A stretch of DNA of 64,000 nt from Drosophila pseudoobscura (GCF_009870125.1 NC_046680.1:3906001-3970000), one strand, 5' to 3'; positions 12,285 through 23,655 are shown, numbered from the stretch's first letter. Program-made: numbers and translations. The notes: generated from the sequence alone by a model not told the origin.

Positions 12285-15200
12285 ATGCCGAACAAACTGG
12301 CCTATCATGTCGTGCCTGGAGCTGATTTCCAGTGCAAACTGGCCCACCAAAACTCTAGGAAGCTGTCTACCATCGATGAGCAGGACTACGAGCAGGCTAA
12401 TCGAAGGGGGATGAGAAATCAGGTGAGTTGATTTAATAAAGACTGTGATGATGTGACTCTGGGTTTCAGAGGGTTGAAGTTTAATGAACAAGCTGAAAGA
12501 GCAGGCCGTTATAAATGACAAAGTTTGGATGAGTTTACACCTTTTTATTTTATTCCTGATTTATTTTATAATCTTGTCAGTCACTTGTCAAAAACCATTT
12601 CGGCACGGCCTAGACATGCGAATGCTCGGCAGATACAATATATTTTCTGAAGGACAAAATGATAAGATACGCAATTGAACTGAACTTTCTTCACTCAATG
12701 ATTAGAAACGCTTTTTGTGGGGGCCACATGTGGCGCTCATGTGATGAAGGCGCTCTAATTGAATAGAATCGATTGGGACTGAAATGCCATTCAATTTCAG
12801 CGTGTCCGTGTTTAGCGTGCCCGCATCACAATTGAGTTGAATATGTAGGTTCAAAGGCAATCAAGAATCAGCTGAGAGATCGTTTATGACTATCACCAGA
12901 AATCAAAAATGCTGCTCATGCTCATGCAACAGCAGCGCCGCTGCGTCAAACGGCGTGTGGCGTCTGTGGGGCAACTTCCATTGAAGCCAATTGTTGTGCA
13001 AGACGTTTCAAGCATGGGACACTGTTGCATTGATGCCCTGACCATCTGAGACCTTGATAGAATGATTCCTTTTTGGTTGACATTTTCCTTGGATTCATTT
13101 TTCCACCAGGTTCTGGCCACCTGCGCGGTCTTGTTGCTGTCCGCCGGCTGTGGTATGCCCATTGGATTCTCAGCGGTATTGCTGCCCCAGCTGAGTGATG
13201 GAAATACCACAGAGATACCAATAGATGTCGACACAGGCTCATGGATAGGTATGTTGAGTCGAAAATCAGCCGCACAAGCTGCGACAAAATATTTGCGATT
13301 AAAAAGATGACTATTAATCGGCAAAGACAAACAAAGTTTTGGCTATCTCAAGTCTGCCTTTCTATTCGGGTTACGATCTAATATATTTCTACCTGTCTCT
13401 CCAAAACCTCAGCGAGCGTCCATAGTTTGGCCACGCCCTTTGGTTCGCTGCTGTCCGGGCCCCTCGCTGACTATTTGGGACGTCGCAAGACTCTGCTGGT
13501 GTCGGTGATTCCCCTCTTCCTAGGCTGGAGCACGCTGGCCACAGCCAAGAGCGTTAAGATTATGATCTTTGCCCGCTTTCTGTGCGGCTTTGCCACTGGC
13601 ATTCTGGGCGGACCAGGACAGGTGAGTGATCCATTTATGTATGATTCATTCAGACTGCTCTCTTGAGTTCATTCACTTTTCCCGGTGATAATACCTGACA
13701 CAAGTCGAGCATGTTCGACTGACCCATTAACCGTAAATGGCTCATCCTTGAACCCCACCCCACACATACAGCGCGAGAAGACAGCTGCTGACAAGTTGTC
13801 CAAGTTTGGCTGTCAATTGCTCACTTAGCGTCTATTGTCGCGGATTCTCTGGTCGGTTCCCCATTGTGTCTATGATAATGCGATGTAAGCCGGCTGTTTA
13901 TTTATTTACTCGTACCTTATGGATATGTCCGTGACTTATCTTGCGGCCAAAATGATAAGGATAGTCGGACTCATAAACGCTGACGTTGTTGCCATCATTC
14001 CCATTCATCATACTCGACTTGAAATGGCGCGCGCATCATTTGCATTAGCAAAATCTTTCCGCACACACAACCGCTGTAGTTCCGGATTCTTGACCTTAGT
14101 CTACAATAATGCTTTTGTTGTCATCGGAGTGGTGGGTGGGCGATGGGGAATGGGATGGATGGCTCTTGGGCGTCGACTGTTGCGCGTGTGTGTCGTCCGA
14201 GCGAATTTCATTTTCATTAATGGTTTGCTGGCATGATTTACGATTTTATGATTACCATCCCCATTCGGAAGATTACGATTGAGATTTAGATTCAGTTATT
14301 ATTATACTGATGCTTTTGTGACCCTCAATTTGATCAAATTGTTTGCTTGTCTTCGACCTGCAAAAGTTTTTCTTCTTGTGTGGGGTCAGGGTTTATTTGG
14401 GTCACGTCTACAATTTAAGAATTGGCATTTTTGTTTTCCTTTTGTGTTGAGAATAGAATTATTGTCTTCTAAGTTGTTAAATAATGGTCAACTCCACTCC
14501 ACAGGTCTACATAGCCGAAACAGCGGAACCCAATCTGAGAAGTCTGCTTATTGGAGCACCCTATGTAGCGTATTCCTGCGGCATACTGCTCGTCTACTCG
14601 CTCGGTTCCATTATGTACTGGCGGAATGTGGCCTGGTGTGCCAACGTACTGCCGTTTCTTGCTGTGGTCTCTATCTACTGCATACCGGAGACCCCGTCCT
14701 GGCTGCTGCGCAACGGGCACGAGAAGAAAGCCCTGCAAGCCCTAACCTTCCTTAGGGGCAGCGAGATTAGTGCCCAGAAGGAGGTGAATGATATGAAGCA
14801 GCGCCTGGACAAGGAGCGGGACACCACCAAGACCAATGAGAATATCTTCAGGCTGTGCTGCCAGCGAGTGGCTATTAAACCTCTGGTCATCGTGATTGTC
14901 TTCTCGCTACTGCAGATGTTCTCTGGCACTTTCATTGTGATATTTTACGCCATCGATATTGTGTCGGAGTTCGGGGCCGACTTTGATTCTAAACAGGCTG
15001 CGATCTGGACGGCTGCTGTACGGGTCGTCTGCTGCATGATCTTCTGTGCGATCCTAATCTTTGTGCGGAGGCGTCGCATTATGATCCTGTCGGGCATCGG
15101 CTCGGGCGTATTCTGCCTGGCTTTGAGCGGATTCATGTATGCTCGGATGGGTCACCCAAAGATGTCGTACGACTTATTGGTGGCTGGTGGCTGCCTCCTG

Positions 15201-15584
15201 GGCTATATAGTCTTCAACACAGCGCTGATGGTGATGCCGGGCATCATGATTGGAGAACTGTTTCCGGCCAGGATTCGCGGTCGGACGGCGGGCGGAGTGT
15301 TTGCCTCCATGAATGTGGCCCTGTTCATCTTTGCCAAGGGATTCCCTGCTCTGCAGTCGTTGTTAAAGATGCGAGGGGTTTTCCTGGTATTCGGCTTTTC
15401 CAGCTTCCTGTTAACCATCTTTATGTGCCTATTTCAGCCCGAAACAAAGGGTCGCAGCCTAGAGCACATCGAGGACTACTTTAATGGCAACAACTGGCTG
15501 TGGTTCCGCCGGGACCGTGGCTACAAGACGGTCAAGCTCCTACCCTTGCAACCACTAAAAGAAAACGCAGCGGAAAGTGCATAG
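12285..15584 (+). CDS. MFS sugar/trehalose-type transporter
   Basis: Four exons join in frame: 12285-12422, 13110-13248, 13413-13621 and 14505-15584, giving 521 residues, normal for the sugar-porter family. The product should be a 12-helix plasma-membrane carrier moving hexose or trehalose by facilitated diffusion, closest in style to insect Tret1-like proteins. Family motifs are present. D-x2-G-R-R-K after helix 2 is at about residues 112-118. PETPSWLLR after helix 6 begins at about residue 223. GELFPARIRGR is before helix 11, and PETKGRSLE after helix 12 begins at about residue 474. The helix-7 motif reads LQMFSGTFIVIFY, so the usual QQ pair and the N of SGIN are altered, which could change substrate specificity. 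Another in-frame ATG at 12192 would add 31 residues, but an acceptor-like site between the two makes 12285 the better start. Polyadenylation signals are at 15806 and 15828. In D. melanogaster this is probably a Tret1-like gene near 60A (memory, unchecked). Confidence 0.9.
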
Positions 15585-15805
15585 GTCACCCCTAGGGGGG
15601 CTAGCTTGTATACAGGGCTGTTAAGATTACAATTAGTTTGCTTAGATAGTATTTGGCGTACTCTTAGTTCTATCCTTAGTGCCTCGTAGTTATTTAAATC
15701 TATCGATTTTCCAGTGTTCCTCAGTGATTCCAACACGGTAATCTTCAGTCTTCACGGTATCCTTTCAAGTTGTGATAAATCTGCTTTAAATTGTATCTCT
15801 TTTGT

Positions 15806-15833
15806 AATAAATCATATATGATTAGAGAATAAA
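15806..15833 (+). terminator. Polyadenylation signals of the transporter
   Basis: Two AATAAA hexamers, at 15806-15811 and 15828-15833, lie about 225-250 nt after the stop codon. The helitron begins only 28 bp after the second, so the cleavage site must lie at or inside the transposon boundary. Confidence 0.7.
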
Positions 15834-15860
15834 GTTCGTTTTAATGATATCGACTGTTTT

Positions 15861-16871
15861 TATACCCGATACTCAAAATGAGTAATGGGGTATATTAGAT
15901 TTGTGGTGAAAGTGGATGTGTGTAACGTCCAGAAGGAATCGTTTCCGACCCCATAAAGTATATATATTCTTGATCAGCATCAATAGCCGAGTCGATTGAG
16001 CCATGTCTGTCTGTCCGTCTGTCCGTCCCCTTCAGCGCCTAATGCTCAAAGCCTATAGAAGCTAGAGCAACGATGTTTTGGATCCAGACTTCTGTGATAT
16101 GTCACTGCTACAAAAATATTTCAAAAGTTTGCCCCGCCCACTTCCGCCCCCACAAAGGACGAAAATCTGTGGCATCCACAATTTCGACAAAATCTGAACC
16201 AGATCGTATAATTATTATAGCCAGAATCACGAAAACAATTTCACTCTTTCTCGCTCTGTCTCACTCCAACACACAGGTTTCATGGTCGCTTTTGCCAATT
16301 GCAAAATATGAGTTCAAGGATCTCAGAATCTATAAAAGCCAGAGCAACCAAATTTGGTATCCACACTCCTGTGATATCGGACCTTGACCGTTTCATGTCC
16401 AAATTTCGCCACACCCCCTTCCGACCCCGCAAAGGACGAAAATCTGAGGCAACCACAAATCTCAGAGACTATTAAGGCTAGAGTAACCAAATTTGGTACA
16501 CACACTCCTTTAAGATGTCACTATAAAACGTATATCTCAGAATTTCGCCCCACCACCATCCGCCCCCACAAAGGACGAAAATCTGTGACATCCGCAATAT
16601 TGCAGATTTGAGAAAACTAAAAACGCAGAATCATAGATAATGACCATATCTAATAGATTGCTGAATCTGGATCAGATCAGATCATTTCAATTTGCAGTGG
16701 CTACGCAGCGCCCGACGTCAAGCTCAGACTGATTTTCTGTCTCTCTCGCACGCACTCTTTGTCGTGTCGTTAAATATTAGCGGCGTCTGCCGGAGGAGAG
16801 CCATACTGACTTAGTATCGGGTATAACCGTAGAGTTGCGGTGTCCGCAGCAACTCACAACGTTCCCCCTCG
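15861..16871 (+). mobile_element. DINE-1/ISX-like helitron, apparently full length
   Basis: This 1.0 kb copy is the longest of the four in the window. It begins TATACCCGATACTC, and near its right end it has the matching inverted motif AGTATCGGGTATA (about 16814-16826). These form subterminal inverted repeats. The right end carries a short hairpin (AGTTGCGG paired with CCGCAGCAACT, 16833-16854), then ends in CCCCCTCG. Internally it repeats variants of the block 'CAAAGGACGAAAATCTG', 'ACCAAATTTGGTA' and 'CTCAGAGACTAT'. It has no open frame of note, so it is a non-autonomous helentron-type element. Two GA-rich tracts (about 16245-16275 and 16738-16757) resemble MSL/GAGA-type sites. Confidence 0.88.
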
Positions 16872-17229
16872 TTCTATTTCAAGATCAGGAAATTTAATTT
16901 AATTTTATTGACCAGATATATGTCGATTGACATTCAAATATTCACATTGTCTGGCAATATTGGAAAATATTGTCAGTATGGTGTTCCTCGGTTTACCTTT
17001 GCAACGAATTAGGTAGTGGGATGTTGACTGCGGATGGAATGCAGAAGGAATTTTATTTCTTTCTAGTCATCAAGCTGACTACTGTATGTGTGTTGGAAGC
17101 CTATCGGAACAAATAACATAAGAAAATACATTTGGTGTTTGGCATTCGGGCGCATTCAATGGACGTTGAACCGAAAAACCAGTGGAAACAGTTACAAACT
17201 GTGGGTTTTGGATTTACTTGTTGTCAAAG
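16872..17229. other. Short spacer between two transposons
   Basis: AT-rich sequence between the helitron and the first recognisable part of the retrotransposon. It may include unrecognised 5' sequence of the retrotransposon. I see no gene. Confidence 0.4.
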
Positions 17230-18000
17230 CTTTGTTACCAACGAAGCCGAAAGCGAAGGTCAGCGATGTGACCAAACGACATCTGATCGTGGCACTCATC
17301 GACCGCAGCGAGGAAAACGGCAAGATGTCAGCGGCACAGTGGAAGCTGGTGCACGCGCGTCTCGGCGACGCACTTTTTGCACAGATGGAGGAAGACCCCG
17401 CGGCCCCAATGCCCACGTTCGATGGTGCTGGGTGGCTAAATGGGGTTAAGATCCTGAAGTGCAATGATGATCCAACCCTAAGGTGGCTGACGCGTACGGT
17501 CTGCCAACTGGAGGCGATATTGGAGGGGGCCAAGCTGGAGGTTGTGGACCGGGAGCTTATCCCGTCCAAGCCTAAGGCGAAGGTACTCTTCCCCATCACA
17601 ATCCAGGGGGACCGAGCGCTGAAGCTCCTTCAACGGCTGATTGGAGGATCCTACACATTGGTAGCCCACTTCCCAACGAGGGGGGCCAATGTGTGATCCT
17701 CCAAATAAACAAGGAAGCAGAGGATCTGCTATACCCCAAGTTCGGGAAGATGGCGTGGGGCATGGGTAGCGTCTATCTGCGCCTCAAAAAGCGCCACCCT
17801 GAGGACAAGGACGCGCATACCCTGCAGGCAGGCGAGGTGGGAAAAGGACCTAGGTCTCGAGTCCATCGTGGAGGCCGCCCAGGGTCTTGCGCTTGAAGAC
17901 GAAGAAGAGGAAGACGGTGACCTGACGCTGGTAGTCAACCCGTCAGGTGCAAGTGAGCCAGCCACCCATGCTGAGTGTGCTGCAGCTCACCTTGCATAAA
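17230..18000 (+). pseudogene. Retrotransposon ORF1 remnant (DUF4780-like)
   Basis: The frame ending at 17696 contains WLNGVKILKCNDDPTLRWL and the stretch LEGAKLEVVDRELIPSKPK, which resemble the DUF4780 domain found in ORF1 proteins of such LINEs. Coding continues after a frameshift near 17690 with ILQINKEAEDLLYPKFGK. It shifts again near 17850 into an acidic tail ending at the TAA around 17998-18000. The natural N-terminus is missing. ORF1 proteins bind element RNA, but this copy cannot make one intact. It overlaps the ORF2 start by about 30 nt in another frame. Confidence 0.6.
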
Positions 18001-21000
18001 AGCAAGGTAGCGGAGCTCCTCATCGCCATGGAGCAAGGGATCGCCGACATAGCTCTAGTCCAGGAGCCCTGGATTGCGACAGGCAATTCAGTGGCCGGAC
18101 TAAAGTCCTCAAATCATAACCTGTTCTACTCAACATCGGTAAGCAGGAACAGAACCGTCGTACTCGTACGAAAGGGAATCCATGCTTACCTTATGTCTCA
18201 TTATAGCACGGATGACCTGACGGTTGTGATGCTGGAGAGTGAGGAAAAGCGCCTTCTGGTGGCTTCCTGCTACATGGCTCACGACAGACCCGCACCACCC
18301 GACGAACTCAGGAGCCTGGTGACAGAAGCCGGCACCAAAAACTATCAACTCGTCATCGGAACGGACGCCAATGCCCACCACAATGTGTGGGGAAGCACCG
18401 ACATCAATGACAGAGGTGAGTCACTCTTAGACTTTATACTAGCAACTAATCTATATATAGCAAACGTTGGGGAGGAGCACACCTTCGTAGGTCCGACCTC
18501 ATCCAACGTGCTAGACCTTACACTTGCAACGGGAAACAGTACTACGGTATCTAGCTGGAGGGTCCTCGATAGACCATCCTTCTCAGACCATAAGTACATT
18601 CAGTTCAAGTGCGAATTCAAACACCCTTCGAAGACAACAGTCTATAGAAACCCCCGGAACACAAACTGGGCACAGTTTAAAGAGACAGTTACTTCGAAGC
18701 TCGCGAATCCGGGCTCAGTGAAATCCGCGTAGGATATAGAGAAGTCCCTAAAGACCCTATACAATGAGCTACTGAACGCCTACCATGCATCGTGCAAACC
18801 CTCGAGAACGAAGAGGAGGTCCAAGCCACTCTGGTGGAACCGAGATCTCTCTCTCCAAAGGAACAACCTCAAGGAATTCTTTAAGATCGCCAAACAAGCG
18901 AACGAAGAGATTGTCAATGAGGAATATAAAATCCTACTTAGGAGCTACAAGAAGGAAATACGTAAGGCACAAAGGAACTCGTGGAGAAACTTCTGCTCCA
19001 ACATCGAGAAAGTGCACGAAACCGCTAGGCTTCGGAAGCTGCTTTCAAAGCAGCCCACAGTACAGAGCCAACTAAAACTAGACAACGGACAGTGGACAGA
19101 GGGCAGCAAAGAAGCCCTAACAGCACTAATGGAGGCGCACTTCCCTGGATGCACCGAGGTCACTGACGCCAAGGAGCATCAGGACCTAGCAACCGAGGAA
19201 CAGCACCCTCCAATAGGTCTGTTAACCTCTAAGAGATTCCACTGGGCCATAGATTCCTTTGCGGGCATAAAAGCACCAGGACTGGACGGGATATTCCCAG
19301 CCATGATGCAGTTGACCAAAGACCAAACCAACACGCCTACACTAAAGGAAATCAGTGGAGACGGCACTACACTCGCTAGTAGCCACCATCGAGAGCGCCC
19401 TTCACAACAAAAAGTATTGTTTGGGAGCATTTGTGGACATCTTAGGAGCATTCAACAACGTGGCCACAACCGCAATAACAAGTCCCCTAGAAGCGAGTAA
19501 CATACACCCTGCAATCAACGTCTGGATCAAAAACCTCCTAAGTTGCAGACGGGTGCAATCGGAGTGGGGCACTGCTTCCATGGTAAAGGGGGCACACAGA
19601 GGCACACCTCAGGGTGGAGTCCTGTCGCCACTACTGTGGAATCTGGTGGTCGACGACCTCATCAAGAGATTTGAAAGGAAGGCCCCAAAGAACAGCTTAT
19701 GCAGATGACATAAGCATACTTATTACGGGTGTATGTCCATCGACCCTCAGCTCCTTAATGACACGTACACTCAGGGAGATACGTGAGTGGGCGGAAGAGG
19801 TAGGACTCAGTATCAACGCGGACAAGACGGACCTCATACTCTTTACCAAGAGGTACAAGGTACCGATATGGACCCCCCCGAAAATTGACCAAACTAGGCT
19901 GACCCCAAAATCACAGGTGAAATACCTAGGCACAGTACTGGACAGCAAGCTGGCTGCTCTAATGCAGTGGATCTACATCTCGGTGGTGCGACCAACTCTG
20001 CTGTATGGAGCCTTAGTGTGGTGCCAGGCTACTGAAAAGAAGACATACCATAAGCTTATGGAAAAGACTCAGCGACAGGCTCTGCTCTGTATTACAGGGG
20101 CGCTGAGGTCAACCCCAACAAAAGCACTCGAAACTGTACTCGGAATCGACCCACTGGGCATTCACGCTCGCCTGATTGCGGGAAAGGCAGCACAACGCCT
20201 CATAGCATCAGGAAATCTATCTCCACAAGGATACGGGCATAGTTCAATCGGCAGGGAAATGACCAGATCAAATGATTACATGACCCCCCAAACTTGCCTT
20301 GACGTCAAAACAACCACATCTTTGGGACCTGAAGACTGGAAAATTGGAAGGGACCAAACTGAGCACCTCAATATATACACAGACGGCTCCAAGATGGACG
20401 GAGGAGTAGGAGCGGGCCTATACTGTACAGACCCTGAGATAAGGCTGTCGTATAAGCTACCGGACCAATGATGCATATTCCAGGCAAAAGTTTTTGCCAT
20501 CGGGAAAGCAGCGGAGGTCGCTCTACTCACAGAACGAGCACACGATGCGGTCAACCTATTCGTCGATAAGTCCATGCAGTCGTCCGCGGTCAGTTCCAGA
20601 AATGTCTTGGCGAGCAGGGAGGCACTAGGCATCCTAAGCACGACAAAGACAGTGCGGATCTATTGGGTTCCCAGCCACCAGGGCATCGAAGGAAACGAAG
20701 CGGCGGACGTACTAGCTAAGGAAGGCGTCGGGCTGGAGAATAGGAGAACCGAGAACGTGCCTGTCTCCCTCAGAACTCTGCAAGGCGATCTAGAGAAGCA
20801 GGCTAGAGCACAGACTGATAGCAGGTGGAGGAGTACCACCACCTGCAGATCCTCGAAGATAATGTGCAAGGAGCGCAACGAGAAACTTAGCCACTACCTA
20901 CTGCACCTACCACGAAAGGACTGTAGACTGATAGTGGGAATACTAACAGGTCACTGTCTGGCTGCTGCACATGCAGCAAAGCTAGGCATCACCAACAGAG

Positions 21001-21119
21001 ACAGTTGTAGGAAATGTGAGGAACCTGGGGCTATCGAAACCCTGGAACATCTCATCTGCAACTGTCCGGCTCTCTCAAGGGCAAGGAGGAGATACCTGGG
21101 CGCCCCAGTGTTGGCATGA
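17968..21119 (+). pseudogene. Retrotransposon ORF2: endonuclease, RT, RNase H
   Basis: The endonuclease domain is open from 17968 and has QEPW, GTDANAHHNVWG and SFSDH motifs. A TAG at 18730-18732 ends it, but the same frame continues with the linker region to about 19330. A deletion removes the first RT motifs, and coding resumes in another frame at about 19355 (FVDILGAFNN, GTPQGGVLSPLLWNLV). A further shift precedes the YADD box at 19698-19709. Another deletion falls near 19955, between LDSKL and WIYISVVRP. RNase H keeps the first Asp (YTDGSK) and GNEAAD, but a TGA sits at 20469-20471 and the catalytic Glu is Lys at 20487-20489. A CRKC...HLICNC motif lies near the C-terminus (about 21004-21066). 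The product would be inactive. Confidence 0.8.
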
Positions 21120-21286
21120 CTGGAAGATGCCTCCAAAAGAACGAAAAATACCTCGATTCTCGGGGACTTTTAAAACCACATTAACACTCCCGCGACGGTT
21201 CATAAACCCCCCATCCGGATAACTAAGGGCCATATTGGCCTATGCGTGGCCCCGCTGAGGGCCGTCCGGGTTAACCTAACCTAACC

Positions 21287-22690
21287 TGTTACGAACCTTT
21301 GTTTTCTTCGGGGCAAGGCCGGCTAGCCAGTCATCCCAGGGCTGGGTACTTCCCAAGCCCTCAGGTCGCACAATATACCAACTATTTAGACATCTCGAAC
21401 AAATTAAAACAACAAAAGTAACCGACAAAAAAACTGCAAACGGACTCTACTCGACAAACAACATTACAGTAACTTCCTTCAACACAGACGTGGACCAGGT
21501 CGAGGTGTCGATGTTTTTACCTCTGATGTACCCACCCTACCTGAGACCCGAATCACGACGTTCTGGATCTCCCTGCCATGTGCAGCAGCCTTACCCTCTC
21601 GTTGCTGTGACTCCTCTTCCCCCCATATGAAACGCTTAGCAATTCATTTCCTTCGTTATAATTCTCACTTCAATTTCCTGCTTTTACACGTTATCATCGC
21701 TACACTAAGCCTGCCTATTCATTCCCCCCTCGTCTTAATCTTAATATAATAAATATAAATAAATTACATATAGATATAATATGGGCGGACTTAAATTAGG
21801 GGATTAACATATACATATAAATGGAGACATCTAACAAAAATAAATAATGGGAGTAAATAAGTTAATTGGTGCTTTTTTTTCTCCCTAAATGAGCGAGGGA
21901 ACCCGCACTACGTGGCCAGAAGAGTTCCTTCGAGACCAGCAAAACCAAGCCAGGATGGCGGAGCTGTGGCCTATTCCCTATGGATTTGCCAACAAAAATA
22001 ATAAATTTGGGGTTTCTTTACTCCCCCTTTGGAGCGGACTCACTCTTGTGCTTTTTGGGTCTACTTTCCGTCCCGCTGGTCAGCTCTAGAATTCCTGGTG
22101 TTTCACTGATCTTGATCCCCTGGAATCACAGATTTATTTATCTTTTATCGGGTGATGGCCACTACTCCATCCTTATCCCACTCACTTTTTCTTTCAAACT
22201 AAAAATATCACTAGATCACTATGACCAGCGCGCATGCTCCTCCGTTGCGGGAATTTCTTTCTCTGAACCCCCTCTTGGCTTAGCTGCTCTGTTTAATGCT
22301 CCCGGGCCGCTGATCCCCCATCGCTCTCTTTTCTATCGCCCTTGAACTAGGTTCAAGGTCATGGCCTGATTCGGGCTGCTGGCGGCTCTCTTTCTGTGGG
22401 GTGTGGGTGAGTTGGCTTCGGGACTCCGTTATGGGATGAGATCGGAAATCCTCTCTCATAACGGCTCCGGAGAGCGCGCGGAACTCTCACTCTCCAGGAC
22501 CAGGTGGCGCCACTCTTCGCTAACTTTTCCCCTTAAATTTTGGCCTTGCCACTCTGTTCAAACATCTTTCCTCCCTATCGATATCTTCGCATGCAACAGC
22601 TTGGCATTTGTTTCACGATTTAATACAGCCACTAACCATATAGTATATATACTATATATATATATATAATTCCTACATATTGATGTAAGT
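21287..22690. repeat. Unclassified repeat-like block after the LINE
   Basis: Immediately after the LINE tail the sequence begins TGTTACGAACC. It continues for 1.4 kb with a composition unlike the neighbouring genes: long C/T-rich stretches, an AT-rich middle with several AATAAA-like words, and no conserved coding frame. The TG start and lack of coding suggest a long terminal repeat or leader of an LTR retrotransposon. I cannot find a second copy or a matching CA end in the window, so the class is open. A perfect DRE (TATCGATA) lies at 22576-22583 near its right edge and may belong to Nxt1. Confidence 0.35.
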
Positions 22691-22734
22691 GTTTTCGATG
22701 CCATAAACTGGCCACACTTAGCCAATACACATGC

Positions 22735-23040
22735 TTATTGGTATTTTTTGAGGTGAAAATTGAACGGATCGTATATTTACGGTATATCGGTATATAATGG
22801 TATACTTTGTCAATTTCATCAATCTATTAAATTTAATTTTCAACGATATAAAGAAATCCAAGAAAAGAATATATTTAAAAGACGCCAGACAAGTAGAAAA
22901 TTGATTCACTAATCGGATAAAATTATGGGCAGGGCTGAGGAAATATGTATAATAGATATTGAATTCGTCAGTATACTTACGGTATATTTCTGAGACGGAC
23001 AGTATATTTTAACGATAAATGCTTAACCCCCAAAACACCT
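22735..23040 (+). promoter_or_regulatory. Nxt1 promoter region with GGTATA motif array
   Basis: The 300 bp before the Nxt1 start has repeated GGTAT/AGTAT words: GGTATTTTT near 22740, then CGGTATATCGGTATATAATGG at about 22780-22800, and AGTATACTT, CGGTATATTT and CAGTATATTT between about 22970 and 23010. These resemble the RGTATWTTT motif common in housekeeping core promoters of flies. The role is inferred from motif and position. Confidence 0.4.
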
Positions 23041-23083
23041 AATTGTACTAATAGAAACAAGCTAAAAAAGCAACAACAACAAG

Positions 23084-23620
23084 ATGAACAACGTAAGGCT
23101 GCGCCGGCTATATGTAAACTATTTAAATAGTAATTGACTAATAAATCTGTTCGCAGGAACTAAAGATTAAAGTTGAACGTTGTGCTCACACAGCCGAGGA
23201 TTTCACGCGCCTTTACTACGCTTCCTTTGACAATCGTCGCCATGTAAGTTCAGTTGCTCACGCATTTCAATGCCATGCGAAATTACCAACAAAAATAATG
23301 CATTGCAGCAATTAGGACGTCTGTACCTTGACAATGCAGTCTTTAGCTGGAATGGAAATGGAGCCAATGGACGTCAAATGATCGAGCGCTATTTTCTGGA
23401 GTTGCCTTCGTCTAGCCATCAGATGAACACCCTGGATGCCCAGCCCATACTAGATGCTGCAGTGGGCATTCAGCTAACGTACTTGGTAATGGCCAGCGGC
23501 ACTGTTAAGTATCAAGACCAGCCGACTCGTAATTTTCAGCAGGCTTTCATTGTAACTGCCGAAGGTGACAAGTGGAAAATCGCCTCGGACTGCTATCGAT
23601 TGCAGGAAGTGACCCTGTGA
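23084..23620 (+). CDS. Nxt1: NTF2-related mRNA export protein Nxt1 (p15)
   Basis: Three exons join in frame: 23084-23092 (only MNN), 23157-23243 and 23309-23620, giving 135 residues, close to the expected family length of about 133. The protein is a single NTF2-like domain. It forms the obligate heterodimer with the large export receptor (NXF1/small bristles) that carries mRNA through the nuclear pore. The [19 protein letters not shown] start of the fold, [14 protein letters not shown] and the C-terminal [14 protein letters not shown] strand are all present. The first exon is tiny but ends in a good GTAAGG donor. The AATAAA at 23656-23661 serves as its polyadenylation signal. It converges on the WDR70 gene. 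Confidence 0.95.
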
Positions 23621-23655
23621 TCAATCCAGGTGCACCTAGTTCATAAGTTTGCACA

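Larger units (their letters stand above)
17230..21286 (+). mobile_element. Decayed LOA/Bilbo-type non-LTR retrotransposon
   Basis: The element has, in order, an ORF1 remnant, an apurinic-type endonuclease, reverse transcriptase, RNase H and a C-terminal CCHC-like motif. It ends in GGTTAACCTAACCTAACC. This layout, with RNase H after reverse transcriptase, fits the I/LOA group of fly LINEs. Bilbo (D. subobscura) and TRIM (D. miranda) are obscura-group members. The 5' end is truncated or unrecognised. At least two in-frame stops, two frameshifts and two internal deletions make it inactive. The clade assignment rests on layout and motif style, not a search. Confidence 0.8.

Noticed and set aside
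21267-21286. CCTAA repeats as telomeric DNA
   Set aside because: Flies lack CCTAA telomeres, and the repeats are only two to three units at the end of a LINE.
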